From Trichinella spiralis (Eukaryota > Nematoda > Enoplea > Trichinellida > Trichinellidae): 64,000 nucleotides of DNA. The stretch covers positions 1,569,315 through 1,633,314 of the forward strand of contig CM012953.1 of assembly GCA_000181795.3 (NCBI GenBank). The letters are read 5' to 3'. Shown here piece by piece: positions 14,717 through 28,077 of this stretch. The notes below the pieces were generated by a model. That model did no database searches and was not told the origin of the DNA. It saw only the letters and a list, made by a program, of their open reading frames with translations. Made by a program: the position numbers and the translations under genes. How positions within the stretch are numbered: the first letter of the stretch is position 1; each line of letters starts with the position of its first letter.

Positions 14717-17518
14717 CTAATGTGTTATCATTCACTTCCGCTTTTTCTTCTGACTTCTTGCTGCTTTATCTATGCAGCAATGTTTGTTCAGTTGTTGAAT
14801 AACGGTCCACTGCACAAACTGGTCGTTCTCTCTCTCTCTTTCTCTTTCTTTTGGCTGCATATTTATGTATATAATTGGTGCAGTGTTACTCCAAGCTTAT
14901 TTGTTTTACATCCGTGAAACTCGCTGTATATTCACTTCATCCCTTTCTTCCCTCTCTCCTCTCTCCTCTCTTTGTCTGTGTTCAAACGTTCTGTATGCTG
15001 CTCGTTTTCTTTTATAGGTAAATAATTGAAACAAAAAACTTTTTTTTTCTTAATTTCAGTTTTTAATTTTTTTTAATCTCGATTCTATTTGTGGTAATAT
15101 TTTTGAACATTGCACGTGCATGCATGTACGCGTTATGTTGTTTATTGAAAAAGTTGTGCAAATTCGATACAGCGTTGTCTCTCTTGTACACAAGCATTGA
15201 ATATCTTTTTCTTTTCATACTGTTGTTGTAACGTCGTATTGTTGCTGAGAATAGATACTGTATTTGGATTAGGTAAATTAATTTGTTGTATTTTTGATAT
15301 ATATATATATATTCAATTGTCATGGTAGCGGCCGCGAGTTATACGAGCAAGTTGAATGATGTGATTGTTGAAACAAAATTTCCAAATAGACCGCATCTTC
15401 TGAAAATAAATTTAGAAACTGTTTTGTGAAAGTACTAAACAAATGATGAACATAAGTATTGATGATAAACGCTTATGCCAAAGGTATCTGCTTCCTCTTT
15501 TATTTTGATTCTAATAATATATCTATCGATCGGTGGAACGGAAATTGACTCTGTGACCGTACAGTAGCACATGAAATTTATGTTTTGAGCTTATTATTAT
15601 AATTTTTTAAGCTTTTTTGAATTTTCAAGTTGAATTAGCGAAAACAAGTTGGTTTTTTTCTCGCAACAAAATTATGCCAACGAAAAGCACTACATTTGTT
15701 GTTTTAGTTCTACTTGTCATCAGTAGTGTTGTCATTTTGACAATTTAAGTCGTTTTTAAATTGTTTGAAAATTCAAAAAATATATAAATCAAAAATTGAC
15801 GAAAATTAATTAGCTTTCATATTTATTGAAATTTTTTTTTGTTGATCATAAGCAGCATTGCAGTGAAATTGTGAAATGTGCTTCAAGCAACGCGCAATTG
15901 AAGAAGACAACAAACATCTAGTGCAACATTTTCGCAGTTGCAATTTTCAAAAATATGCAATTTTCTTTTATCTTGCCCAAACTTTTTTTACTCGGCATTG
16001 TTTAATTTTTGTATCACTTTAAAACTGGTTAATTTTTTTATGTGACAGTTTCTTTTTGAAAATTTAAATTCAATTTTGATTGTAATTATTAGCAGAAAAG
16101 AATTATCATTTTTCTCGATATTTGACTTAATAATATTTGTATATATATATTTATTTACATGCTTGAGCAGTTTGTTTCTGAATATTTCAAAAATAATTTC
16201 AAAATTACAGTAAAATGAGTTTCGGCACTTATCGATTACTTATTCATCTCTACGATTATACTTGTTAGTACATTACTATTTAGTTTCAGTTTTTCTAATA
16301 TTCATCTCTAAAAGTTTTCGAGTAATTTCTAATAAAATGTTCAAAAAATGAAAGCTAGATAAAATTAATCATTTTTCAAATAATCTATAATCTTATTTTT
16401 AAAGAAAATTAAAATATTGTACTCTGATTTGAAAATAAAATTATATCATGCAATACAATTATGTGTTGTTGCATGAGATGATAATTTATTTTAAAAAATT
16501 ATTTTCATCACGAAATATTAATTTTTGATATTATGAAGATGATTAATTGCCAATAATTTTGACTTTTATTTCATTGAAATTAAAATATATTATAAAAAGC
16601 GATTTGCAGTTTTTTAGCCATAATTAAATATGAAAAGTTTATTTATTATTTTCAAAAATTTTTTACGTCTGAACTATTTCATTTTGTCATTTGTCTAATT
16701 TTCAATTCAATGTATAAATAATATTTTTATTTTCACTTTTCCAAATTAGTTAAAACTGTGTCTTTTGAAAATTTAATTTAACCATGCTGAGATGTTCTGC
16801 GTGATGTGTCACATTTCGTAATTATAAATCGTGTGGTATTTCTTTTGTACAGTTGTGAAATCATCAGAATTTACTATTATTGTTTCAATAGAAAAAATTT
16901 AATAAAAAAAAATTTTTAATTTATTTCTGATTTTCATTTTCAAAAAAAGTAGTAGAATAGTTTCGTGTAATTTTGACATTCAATTATAGAAATGCTCTTT
17001 TTTTAATATGCCTTTTTTATTTTATAAATTTATATATTATATTTCAAATGCATTATATACCGGTTGAGTAAAATTTTATTGCCCGCTTAAATTTAATAAG
17101 TTTAATGTGCTTGGAAATAGAAAAGAAATTAATTATGTCGCTGATGTTGGATTTTTGAATAAAGTGTTGCTGTTGTTTTGCTACTTTTGCTAATGTCACT
17201 ACTTTGGTGGTCATTGATAGGCAGTGTTGACCGTTCTCGAGTTCAATTCACACCTCAGTCAAGGCGGGCGAAAAATGCCACTCTAATTGTTGTCTCACGA
17301 AAGCGGTGCTGTTGACACTAGGGCGACATCTACACTAGAACAGACATGGCTCGATTTCATGACGACCAATCAACGTTCGGCTACCGTAAGCGGTGAACAT
17401 TTCCGGCAAGGCGCTGCTCTTTTCTGCCCATTAAGCGGCTCATATCGACTCAAAGCAAACGCAAACGTCTCTTAATAATATCACATTTTTCGAAACTGAT
17501 CACTGTAAAACTCTATCC
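14717..17518. other. DDX42 3' flank and netrin upstream region
   Basis: About 2.8 kb of AT-rich DNA with pyrimidine-rich stretches (14830-14990) and no supported gene. The last 300 bases before netrin (17220-17518) are markedly richer in G+C and contain a 62-codon open frame at 17287-17475. That frame is probably leader or promoter sequence. Confidence 0.45.
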
Positions 17519-20500
17519 ATGTTGTCCCAGTGCTATTGGTATCGGTTCTTGTTGTTGCTGTTGCAAATGGGTGCATTCTGCGACAGCGCCTATTTCAGCA
17601 TGTTTGGACTGCACCGTCCAGAAAAAGATCCGTGCTACAATGCTCGGCACGAGCCGGTTCGTTGCGTACCAGACTTTGTCAACGCCGCTTTTGGCAAGCC
17701 AGTGGTCAGTTCATCCACGTGTGGCCAAAATGGAGCCAGCCGTTTTTGTTGGTGGAGACGAGATGGAATTCAAGCCAGTGCCACTTTTCGAGAAGAGTGC
17801 AGAGCATGTCCAGACGCTCAGTTTTATCCGGCATCTGCGTTGACTGACTTGAACAACCCGCAAAACATGACATGCTGGGTGTCAGAGCCGACCACGTCTG
17901 CCGCCGGCAACGTCACTCTGACCTTATCGTTGGGCAAAAAGTATGAGGTGACGTACGTGAGCACACAGTTTTGTCATCACAGGCCAGATTCGATGGTGAT
18001 ACTGAAAAGTGTCGACTATGGCCGAACATGGATCCCGTTCCAATATTACTCTAGTCAGTGTCAAATGATGTACAACAAAACTCCGAACGTGCCGATCTCA
18101 CGACACAATGAACAGGAAGCGTTGTGCACAGATGCGCATAGTGCGGCTCCTCTGCGTGGTGACAGAATCGCTTTTGCTACACTGGAAGGTCGTCCATCCG
18201 CATTTGATTTTGAAAAAAGTCCAGTATTGCAGGTAGGGAAACAAAAAAAAGACTGAAAGTGTGAACGCATGTGTGTATATGTATGTGCGTGTGTATATGT
18301 TTGCTGGCCTATTTCATTTTGATTTCCATCTAATATTGTGAATATTTTTTTACAAAGGATTGGGTAACAGCTACTGATATAAGGGTGATCCTGACTCGTC
18401 TCAAAGTTGACAGTACTCATCGGTACAGTGGAATCAACTCGTCCAATGCAGTAGAGCAGTTTTTCTACAGCATGGCTGATTTGGCAGTCGGCGGAAGATG
18501 CAAATGCAATGGTCATGCTAGCCGTTGTTTGTTGGATAATACAGGCAAATTGGTCTGCGACTGCAAACACGGCACTACCGGCGTAGACTGTGAAAAATGT
18601 AAACCGTTTCATTATGACAGACCATGGGGTCGTGCCACTGTCGAAGATGCGCATGAATGTGTTCGTAAGTGATTTCTTGCATAAGATTTTTTTTCTTTTC
18701 ATGCTATTATATTCATTGAATATATATTTTGTTAACGAGAATGGGCTGAATATGTCTTTGGGGTCATCATACTGAGTACAATGCGCGCAGAGGCGATAAT
18801 CGGGTAATGTTCAGCCACCTCGTCAAAGGAGGCATCTTTGATGTGCTACCGAAGGCAATTAGCACGCCCAATAGAAACAATAGTACTCCGACCTTCTGCT
18901 GTGCAAAGCTGGACCGATTGTCTTAGAGCACGCCGGCCGTCGGCGACACGGCGTGAAGCTTTTCAGAAAAAAGCCGTGTAGCAGCAGCCATTGGCGGTCT
19001 TTTGTTACCACTCAGGTCGCGGCCTTCTTCAATTCTTTGCACTTTTAGGGAAAAAAAAGTAAATAAACCAAGTGCCGGAAACATATTTCCGCTTTTCAAC
19101 ACAAAATCTCCTCTACCCCTTATCCTTCCTTATGATGTCTTGTGGTATTATTTGAGTTTTGAACAAAAGCAAAGCAAAAAACTTATGAAATGCGGTTTCT
19201 TCATAGCTTTACCGAAGAAGAGCAAATAGTTGCGCAATTTATTAGCCAGTTTAAGTTTGTAATTCACTTTCCTTTACTCGTTATATTATGCGCTTTCAGT
19301 GGCAGATCTAAATTTCAAATTACAAATACATCTACATGAAAAACTGTCTGTCACACAGAGAGAATGAATCTGTAGTAAAATTATTTACTGTAAAAAGAAA
19401 ATAAGTTGGTTACGAAGAAGTTACCATTTCAAAATTCATTTGCATTTCTATAATCTTTATTTGAGAAGAAGATATAGTTAGTTCTTTGACAAAGTTGAAT
19501 TTTGAAAATGTTTCTTTTTCTGAAATTTATATTCAAAATATTGATATTTAGTGATGAAATATGCATATGAATTATTATTCTCAACTGAATATTTGTCAGT
19601 CTTATAAGCGGAAACATATTTTTGAAAAATTAAGTTTTAAGAATAAATCATCTGATAATTCGTTCGATATTGAATTATTTGAGAATATCTTAAAAATTCA
19701 TTTTTCATGACAGGAAAAGTTGAAAGTATATGTTGACAAAAAATGTTTTTTTTGTATTACATCAAACATTGCACTTCTGTTTCTGATGGGAAAAATAACA
19801 TCCTTTCCAAGGTTATCAGCTGTGAATAAAAGACAGACTATTGTGTGTGTATGTGTGTGTTTTTTTTTAATTTTATGCTGAATTGTACAGTATCATTTAT
19901 TGTATCAAAAGGTGAGGTTTTAAAAATGACAAGAAAGGCCATATTTCAATTTGCAGATGTTTCAGTGGGATGGATCATTGGATGCATAATTAGATTGCTT
20001 CTTATTTTCTGTTTGTTACAATCTCAGAAAGCAATTTTCAATACTTGACAATTTCACGAATACAGAAGCTTTATTCTGCTTAAGTAGAAAATGTACATGT
20101 TCATAAAAAGTATCATGTGTCATCGATTTCTTTTTGACCTCTTTGAATTTACATACTACATATATTTCTTTGTATTTCATATTTTTCTGAGCGTATTGAT
20201 TGATAAAAGTTTTTTTATTACTCATAATATCGGTCTTCTAGAGTGAAATTTGTTTTTCGAAAAAATCTAGCTGCTTACTAATCTTTATTCATTGCAAAAC
20301 TGAAAACTTTATGATTTCAACAACTTTACGATTTTACAGTTTTTACTGAAACTGACTTGTTTTTCATATATAGAATTTCTAAATTTTCTCAAGCACAATT
20401 TTGAAATTTGAAGTAAAATTAGTTTATTAAATACAACAACGTTATTTCACTAGCTGATCAGATGTCCATAAATAATTGGAATATAAAATACTATTTGACA

Positions 20501-23500
20501 GATCACATAAGTTTGAACAAAAATAGTGGAAAATATTAAATTAATTTTCAATATTTATAACAACGTAAAAAAATACATTCGTTAATTTCAAAGAAAGACT
20601 TATATCATCAAAATGATAACTTTTATTCTCAAATGATAATGAAAATAATACACTCTATATATGATTTTGTGTGGAAGATGTATCATCATCTTACTGCTAT
20701 ATCAGCTATTGCTATATACTCTTGTCTCATTTGTATATTAAAAAAGTTTAAAAACGGTTAAGAAATTATTATTTTATCTGCTGTTTAATGTTCAGTAAAT
20801 TGCATAGGTCAACAAAATCGCTAACAGAAATGTATGGAATAGAAATTTCGGACACATTTGTTTTTGCATAATTTTAAGATATTTTAATTTGACTTTTTTA
20901 TATTTATAATTATTTTTAATTAATGCCTGCCTGTGATTGAGATCATAAGCCGTTTATAAAAGTTATCTGTTTCATATGACTTATTATGAATCTGAGCTGT
21001 TATAATTGTTTTATTTCATTTAAATATGCTTTATTTTAATGCAAGTGATTTTATTCGAATACACAAAACTACAATTTATATTTACTGAAGTATATTGGTA
21101 TGTAAAATTGCATAGCAGATGTAAATATTAAAAGTAAGATATTCGTTTATTAGTATCTAGCAAATGTACTACATTATATATGGCATGATGTATATGTTTG
21201 AAAAACGTTTTCCTAATTGAAAAGTTTTTTTTTCAGGTTTGAAAATAATACTTTTTCTGTAAATTCATTTGCAATAAATCACGATGTGATGTGTTATTTT
21301 ATTGGGTGATAAATGCTTTTTATAAGGGAAAACAATAAATGATCAGGTATTGTTTCCAAGAAAAAAGCGACTCTGTCCAGGGGACCAACCGGTCAAGATG
21401 GAGATGGCCCCATTTCCGGGAGGCGACAAACCGTCTGGTTAGCCAGAACGCAGGTCGCACTCAGCAGGTTGACCGTGTCCTGCTGGGAAGCGGGTGACGT
21501 TTCAGCTTTTATCATTTCTTCCCAACAGAGCGAGCCAGATACAACTGAGCGGGTCGGCGGACCCTGGAAAAGATTAAGAGGTTCCAAAAACTGGATCCAC
21601 ATGTGTTCAACCGTCTTGACCAGACTTTGACAAGCTGATCTGGCTGAACGAGGTGACTTGACATCAGTATGGTCCACTTGTTCGCACTTTATCAAGCCTA
21701 GTTCTCAATCTCTGTCAGTCATAGCGGCGCCTTCAACTTTTGACAACTGGGTCGAGGCATTTTGAGGAATGCTGCTTTTGAATAAGCGGCAATCTTTCCT
21801 TTCTTCATATAAGCAGTACCAGATTATTGGGAAAGTGAAACAAAGAAATAATAAAACAAAACGAAAATTATTCCCATAATAACACTAGAAAACAAATTAA
21901 TAGAAGATACATTTTCAAAAGGGCCAACAGTTTATTATTTTCATTATCTTTTCATTTTTTTGCTATATGATGTCATTCATATATGAAGTACTGTAAAAAT
22001 TATTTTTAAATGTTTTTCAAATATGATTATTTATTTAACAAAATACAATACATGGTTATTATTTAGCATGTGAAGTATTTATTTTTGTATAATACGATCG
22101 ACTGACTTCATTTCATTGAGAAGTGTGGCGTACTTTATTTAAATTTTTTAGTCATCTGACGATTTGATCGTCATTATCTGCCAATCATTGTTAGGTATAA
22201 ATTTTGATTTAGCTTAGTAGAATAAGCAAAGTACAGGAAGGTCTAGGCGTGAAGTGTTATATTTGGGACAATTGGAAATGAATTCGTCCGATTAATTAGT
22301 AAATTGGATAATCGAGCGGTCGTAAAAGCTTCACGTCGATTTTCCATTGTACATTTCAGCTTTGGCTTCAAAGTGTGCAAGCAGACAAATTAAATAGAGC
22401 TATTGTTCAAAGCAATATCACGTCTCAAATCCGTTCACCGATAGAAACTCATAATGACTGCATATATATATATATAGGATCCTATATGTGTATTATATTT
22501 TGCACAAAACAAAAAGAAGCTTTATCAGAATTGCTCAATTGCATTAAGATGAAACAAATATTGCCATATATTGAATGAAGCTGTCTTTCTTCAATGCACA
22601 ATTTATAATTTCTTTAAAAAGTTTTTCCTCACCAATTTTCTACTAGCCATTACATTTAATGCATTTCTTTGCAAACAACTCCATTTGTATATTTTATGTA
22701 ACATTATTGATTACTACTGTTGAAATTGGGCAGTAAAATTCGATTTTTCAAATTAAACAGCGTTGATTTTCCTTTTTTTTGCATTATATATATATTGAAT
22801 GCCGTATTCCTTTAGATAAGAAATATCCTTGTTTTATCATTTGTTATTTCAATTAAAAAAAATATTTTTTCATTTTATTATGATATAATTCTGAATATCT
22901 CTTTTTAAGCTTGCAATTGCAATCTCCATGCACGCCGCTGCCGTTTTAACATGGAACTGTATCGTATGAGTAACTATAAATCAGGAGGCATGTGCATCAA
23001 CTGTCGCCACAACACTGCCGGAGTTCACTGTGACTATTGCAAAGAAGGTTATTATCGTGATCGCAAACTGCCAATGACTCATCGAAGAGCTTGCAAACGT
23101 AAGTAACACTTGTTTTTTTTATTACTTTTTTCTTAGGTGGAAAGGGAATTTTGCACAATACAGGTAATAAAGCTCTAAAAAATATCATATTGGCTAAAAA
23201 ATCTAATCCGGATGGATACAAACCATGACTAGCCAATTAAAAGAAATTGATTTTCTTATTCAAACGAATCGTTGTCAGGTTTATGTGACCATTTGGATTG
23301 CCAGAAATCCGGGGTAATCTGAGAGATGCCGTTTTGCCAATATGTAGCTAGCATGATCATTAATCATCAAAATTGCACTGTCATTAAGGGCAAACAATGG
23401 CTCGTGTCAGTGACGTCCTATCTCCGTTTGGCAATTTGAATTTAGCGTTGTGTCTGTCTGCTTTGTGGTCAATTATACCGCTTTAGCCTATACAAAGCTA

Positions 23501-25814
23501 TTATTTGAATGAAAGCATTTAAATTTCAGTTTGCACAATTGCAGCTTGTATTTACAAATAGGAATTGCAAATTTTATTGTATTATACATATGAAATAGAA
23601 CACAAGACAAATAAAACAGATTAATTTCATATAAGCAGAGAATGTTTGAATGAAAAAAGTAAACGTTCTGCATAGATATTATTTTGAAAGTAGTAAAAAT
23701 TTCATCTTTAATCTTCGATGATTAAGTTATTTTAAAAAGGTTTAGACCGTTTTTATTATTAATATGTAAATTGACACTTTGTGAAAAAAATATTCAAGAA
23801 ATGTTGTGCATATTTTAGCATGCAATTGCCATCCTGTTGGTGCTCTGAGCAGATATTGCAATCAAACTACGGCTCAGTGTCCATGTAAGCCAGGCGTTAC
23901 AGGAGTCACTTGCAATCAATGCGCTAAAGGATATCAACAAAGTCGATCACCTATTGCTCCTTGCGTAAAAGTTGTTTCAGCTTTTCCAGAAGATGGATTT
24001 GATGCAGGTAATATGCTATTTTTTAATTTAATTTCTACACAATTTATCTGCAGAGAGACATTAAATATGTATAATTTGACATGTCTTTAACTTATAACTA
24101 CTTCATTTCAAAAAATTTAAGTGAAAATCCCATACGAATAATGATAATGGTTCGCATGGTGCTAATAAAATTTAAACAGCACTAAATTTCTTTCCATAAT
24201 TAAGATATTTTTTTAAAACATTTTTCATCGTTTTCAAAAGCTTGAACGAAATTCAATTCATTTAACGAATAATCTAGTCAAATGGATGTGGCTTTCATCA
24301 ACATATTGATTTCATTCTCCCCAGGGACAAGCTTGCTAACTTTTGAACATGCATGTTCTCCATTTCAGAAGAAGTAAATGATAACTGTCATCAGTTGCAG
24401 AGATTTACCATCAATATGTATATAATTTTGTGACTGTTCGATGCAAAACTAATAAAAGATATTAAAAATAATCTGACGGGGATAGATATGAGAATTTCCA
24501 ATGGAACTGCTGCTGCTTCTTACTGTGCAAGTTTACCCTGAAGCGTCAAAACGGGGGTCGCATTTTTGCAGCAAGGACGCTGATCAGCATGACCTTAAAC
24601 CTTAAATGGAACAAAACGTTCTTTTCTGGGTCAGCTTGATGCTCACCTGCCGTCCATGCATCTTGGTTTGCATCTGCTTCTCTTTACAAACTGACTGTCC
24701 TGATTGTGGAAAAATATTTTCCATTGGATTTTAAAAATTTTCCAGTAAATTCGATATTTTGAAATCAATGCTATATATAAATTTCATAGTTGATATTCAG
24801 AAATTCTGAAACTTGATAAATATTCACAATTTTTTTTAATTTATTTGTACGTCAAATACTTTATATTGCTTTGAAAATTTAAAAATTATACATGCATTAT
24901 AAACACACGAAACTATCATGAACTGTAATATAAATAGTAATGTCAGTTTGTAAAAACTTAATTAATATTATTTCAATACAACTATTAAAAGTTCAAAATT
25001 TTCAATAATAATATCACATTATATATACAAGTGAAAATTTTAGCTAAATGCCCAAAATGTCGAACTATGCCTGAACGGTTAACGCTGAAACGCTTCTGCC
25101 GTAGAGAATTTGGTAAAGTTTTTATCTTAAATTTAAATGATGAAATGAAATTTAAATTCATGTTGAAAAATATATTGCTTAACAATATATATTTAAATAT
25201 AGCATATGAATAACTGGTTTAAATTTTATAAATAAAAATTATACTATTATCTCTTTTAAGCACTTGAAGCTCAAGTAATTGCTAAAGAAATGGTTGACGG
25301 CTGGTTAAAGTATCGGCTTGCTATAACTTCTATATACAAGAGACCACCGTATTCAAGACTTCGACGTGGAGAAGATTCCATATGGATTCCAGAGCAGAAT
25401 TTTCAATGCAAATGCCCCAGAATTCGTCTTGGAAAAAAATACCTCATATTAGGTAAGTTTTAAATGTTTTTTCATAATAACAATATTATTATTATTATTG
25501 GGCACTTGATTATTTTACTGTTTAGTCGGTTTATTTGTTGCATCATACTGAACTTTTAAGATTATAAATTGTGCAACATTATTAAATATTCTAAATGATG
25601 CATATTTATTTGGAAAAAAAGTAAATTTATGTCTGGTATTTTAGGTTTAGATAATACGTTAAATCCAAATCGTCCAGGAATTGTATTGAACAAGCACACC
25701 GTTGTAATGGCGTGGAAGGACGATTTCGACGAACGTTTGAGGCGACTAATTCGTGATGAACATCATGGAATGTGCTTAGATTTCGAAAAGATCAAATCGA
25801 ACAATGTTGTTTAA
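17519..25814 (+). CDS. unc-6: Netrin (UNC-6), secreted axon guidance cue
   Basis: Secreted laminin-related ligand for UNC-40/DCC and UNC-5 receptors that guides axons and migrating cells along the dorsoventral axis. Seven exons: 17519-18232, 18358-18664, 22910-23098, 23819-24007, 25044-25112, 25261-25452 and 25645-25814. Frames join cleanly to 609 residues (UNC-6 has 612). A leucine-rich signal peptide ([14 protein letters not shown]) precedes the laminin N-terminal domain ([46 protein letters not shown], ~35-280). Three laminin EGF-like modules follow: [20 protein letters not shown] and [13 protein letters not shown]. The C-terminal netrin (NTR/C345C) domain begins at [18 protein letters not shown]. 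Exons 3 and 4 are both 189 nt, phase 1, and each encodes one EGF-like module. Introns 2 (4.2 kb) and 4 (1.0 kb) are unusually long for this window. Confidence 0.97.
18665..22909 (+). other. Netrin intron 2 with embedded GC-richer islands
   Basis: A 4,245-bp intron between GTAAGT and TTTTTAAG. Most is very AT-rich. Two islands stand out: 18775-19030, and 21365-21780, whose minus strand is open for 100 codons. Neither matches a family I know. Confidence 0.6.
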
Positions 25815-26897
25815 GCTGGTTGAATTGCATGCAGAAGAAAGCGAAAAGAGACGTTTTCTCGTCATATGCAAGCAAACACCATTGATTTATGCCGCCATGA
25901 GTTTTGCTTGAGTAGTGTTTGCATTTGAATTTTGTAACGTTGTTTTTATGTATGCTGCTTCTTACTTGTCGCTTTTTTTGTTTATTTTTTTCTTTTTTGT
26001 ACATAATGCTTCCAGTTAAGCTGCATTGTGGAAATGAATTGTTGTTTTGAACTTTGAAAAGCGTTCATAATTTTTCATCACTCCAACGAATGACAAATTC
26101 GATAACGAACTTGGCCACAGATGCGCGCATAGGGATTAAAGATTTGTCGATCATTTGGATGTGAATCCCGGTGGACTTTCAAATAGTCACAATTCCACTC
26201 GCTTGGGAAATTTGCGGATAAAATGCAAAGGCCACTTTCATTGACACACAGCCGGCAAATTTGAAAGCCGAAAATGCACTGCCATGAGTAGCCACTTTTC
26301 AGCTATAATCCATAAATGGTGCAATTTTTTTCAACAATTCAAGCAATAGCACATGCAGTTAGCTTGGCTATCATATCAGTTGCTGACATTGAATTTTAAT
26401 GAAAAATTTTTGAACAAATTGAACAACTAAATTGCAGTGAAGACAGCTCGTTTCGCTTGACTGATTCGACTTGAGATTGCTGTTCGGCAGGGTTTCTAGA
26501 AACTCCCATTAGCAATTTTTCTTTTCATCAACTAACATGTCAACGCCATTGCAGCAAACACTTTCATAAGAGCTACAGTATGATTTTCAAATGAACATTC
26601 CAAGCATTAAGTTTGATAATGCAAGAGTGTCGTCAGTTTTATTATTTGAAAACATTAAATGCAAACAGAATAAATTTATAAAAATTTATTCACACTTGCG
26701 ACTATTACTGGGTATAACTAAATAATGATATGCAAATTAACAAACAGAGAAGTATTTGATAGTGATTTTCATTTCACTGCGTAAAATATAAGCTACAATT
26801 TTAAAAAGGATGGATACAGTTGCAATGTTAATCATGAAATATGCAAAAAATGCCTCACATTTCCCATTTATGGAACAAATGCAAATATAGACAGACT
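25815..26897. other. Convergent spacer between netrin and lectin 1
   Basis: 3' flank of netrin facing the 3' end of the minus-strand lectin. No gene recognised. Candidate poly(A) signals for both strands lie around 26635-26690. Confidence 0.5.
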
Positions 26898-27509
26898 TTA
26901 ATCATCTCTGCATTTAAAAGTGCTGTTGTTGTTATCAATTTCGACGTTCGATTGACAAATATAATTATATCGCAAAGAGCAGCTTTTTTGTAAAACATGT
27001 CGTTCATCTTCGGCATTCGATTTTGTTATTACAAAACATTTTTCACCTTCGTTTGATCTCATCTGCCTTCCATTGATCACAGGTATAGCATAAAGTAAAT
27101 CGCTAAAATCATTTAAAATCAATATGCTTACGATTAAAAAAACAAATGTTTTCTAATACTGCGTGTTTTGAATATCCATATCTTTTTCTTCAGTCATATT
27201 AAGCGTAACCCAAAAGAATTGTGAATCAGAGAACATTTCAAACGCATTTTTCTGTAAAATAAAGAAAATTACAAATATTAAAAAACATATAACGGCCTTA
27301 CTTACCATTTCCTCAAATGAACGAAGAACAAGCAATTTTGAATTGTACAATTTGCATATTTTTTGAGCGGTTGAAAATGTTGATTTATGATTCATGATAC
27401 GATAGCAATTTTGACCATGCAAATGCCATTTGATACGGCACGGAAAACGGTTGCAAAACACAACTGCAGCAAGAGCGACGAGAAAAAATAGAAACCACTG
27501 TCTGCACAT
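26898..27509 (-). CDS. Secreted C-type lectin 1
   Basis: Small single-domain C-type lectin, presumably secreted; ligand unknown. Three exons: 27509-27306, 27251-27160 and 27102-26898, with phases 0 then 2, giving 166 residues. A signal peptide (WFLFFLVALAAVVFC) is followed by the domain opening CRIKWHLHGQNCYRI, the helix STFSTAQKICKLYNSKLLVL, the strand SQFFWVTLN and the closing cysteines C...SCSLRYNYICQ. The Ca-binding EPN/QPD and WND motifs are not apparent, so sugar binding by the classical route is doubtful. Exon lengths and intron phases match the paralogue at 34245-34847. It ends about 1.1 kb from netrin, tail to tail, and starts about 570 bp from the end of NARS2 on the same strand. 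Confidence 0.85.
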
Positions 27510-28077
27510 AGTTTAGCTCGCAGAATGACAGAATATCAGCAAAAAGTTGAATATATAGCTTTTTTTAGTTATCGCAAACAAACCTATATTAATCTCAGTA
27601 ATCCCTTAATCTCATGCACCAGATCATCACAATCTAATCTTCTTTATTGTTTATGTACAATAGCAATGCTTTACCATGTGGGTAATTTTACCGGCACGTT
27701 TAGCTTTACAATAAAAAATAAAGCTTTTAAGGGCAAGTTCGTTTGGAAACAAGGACAAGCAAATTCATTAACGCTAATTATCAACAGTTATTAGCAGAGT
27801 TGGTTGCCAACACAATCAACTAATAACTGTTATATTAAAAGAAATTTCAACAAAGCCTTTTCTGTTATTGCACTCTTTTACGATAATAATAATAATAATA
27901 ACAGTTGATGAAAGAACAAAGAGTGCAGTGTAAGGAAAGAGAATACAAAAGTTTTGCTTATTAGAAAAATATTTTTAAACTGAATATACATATACAAACA
28001 AAGTAAACAGATTTTTATTATTAGAAAATGAAACAAAAATTTTGAAAAGAAATTTCAATAAAATTGCATTCAATAAA
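27510..28077. other. Spacer between NARS2 3' end and lectin 1 promoter
   Basis: Short AT-rich interval. The inverse AATAAA at 28019-28014 is a likely NARS2 poly(A) signal. No gene recognised. Confidence 0.5.

Noticed and set aside
17530-17847. 105- and 90-codon frames overlapping netrin exon 1
   Set aside because: Alternative frames over the laminin N-terminal domain, with no family features.
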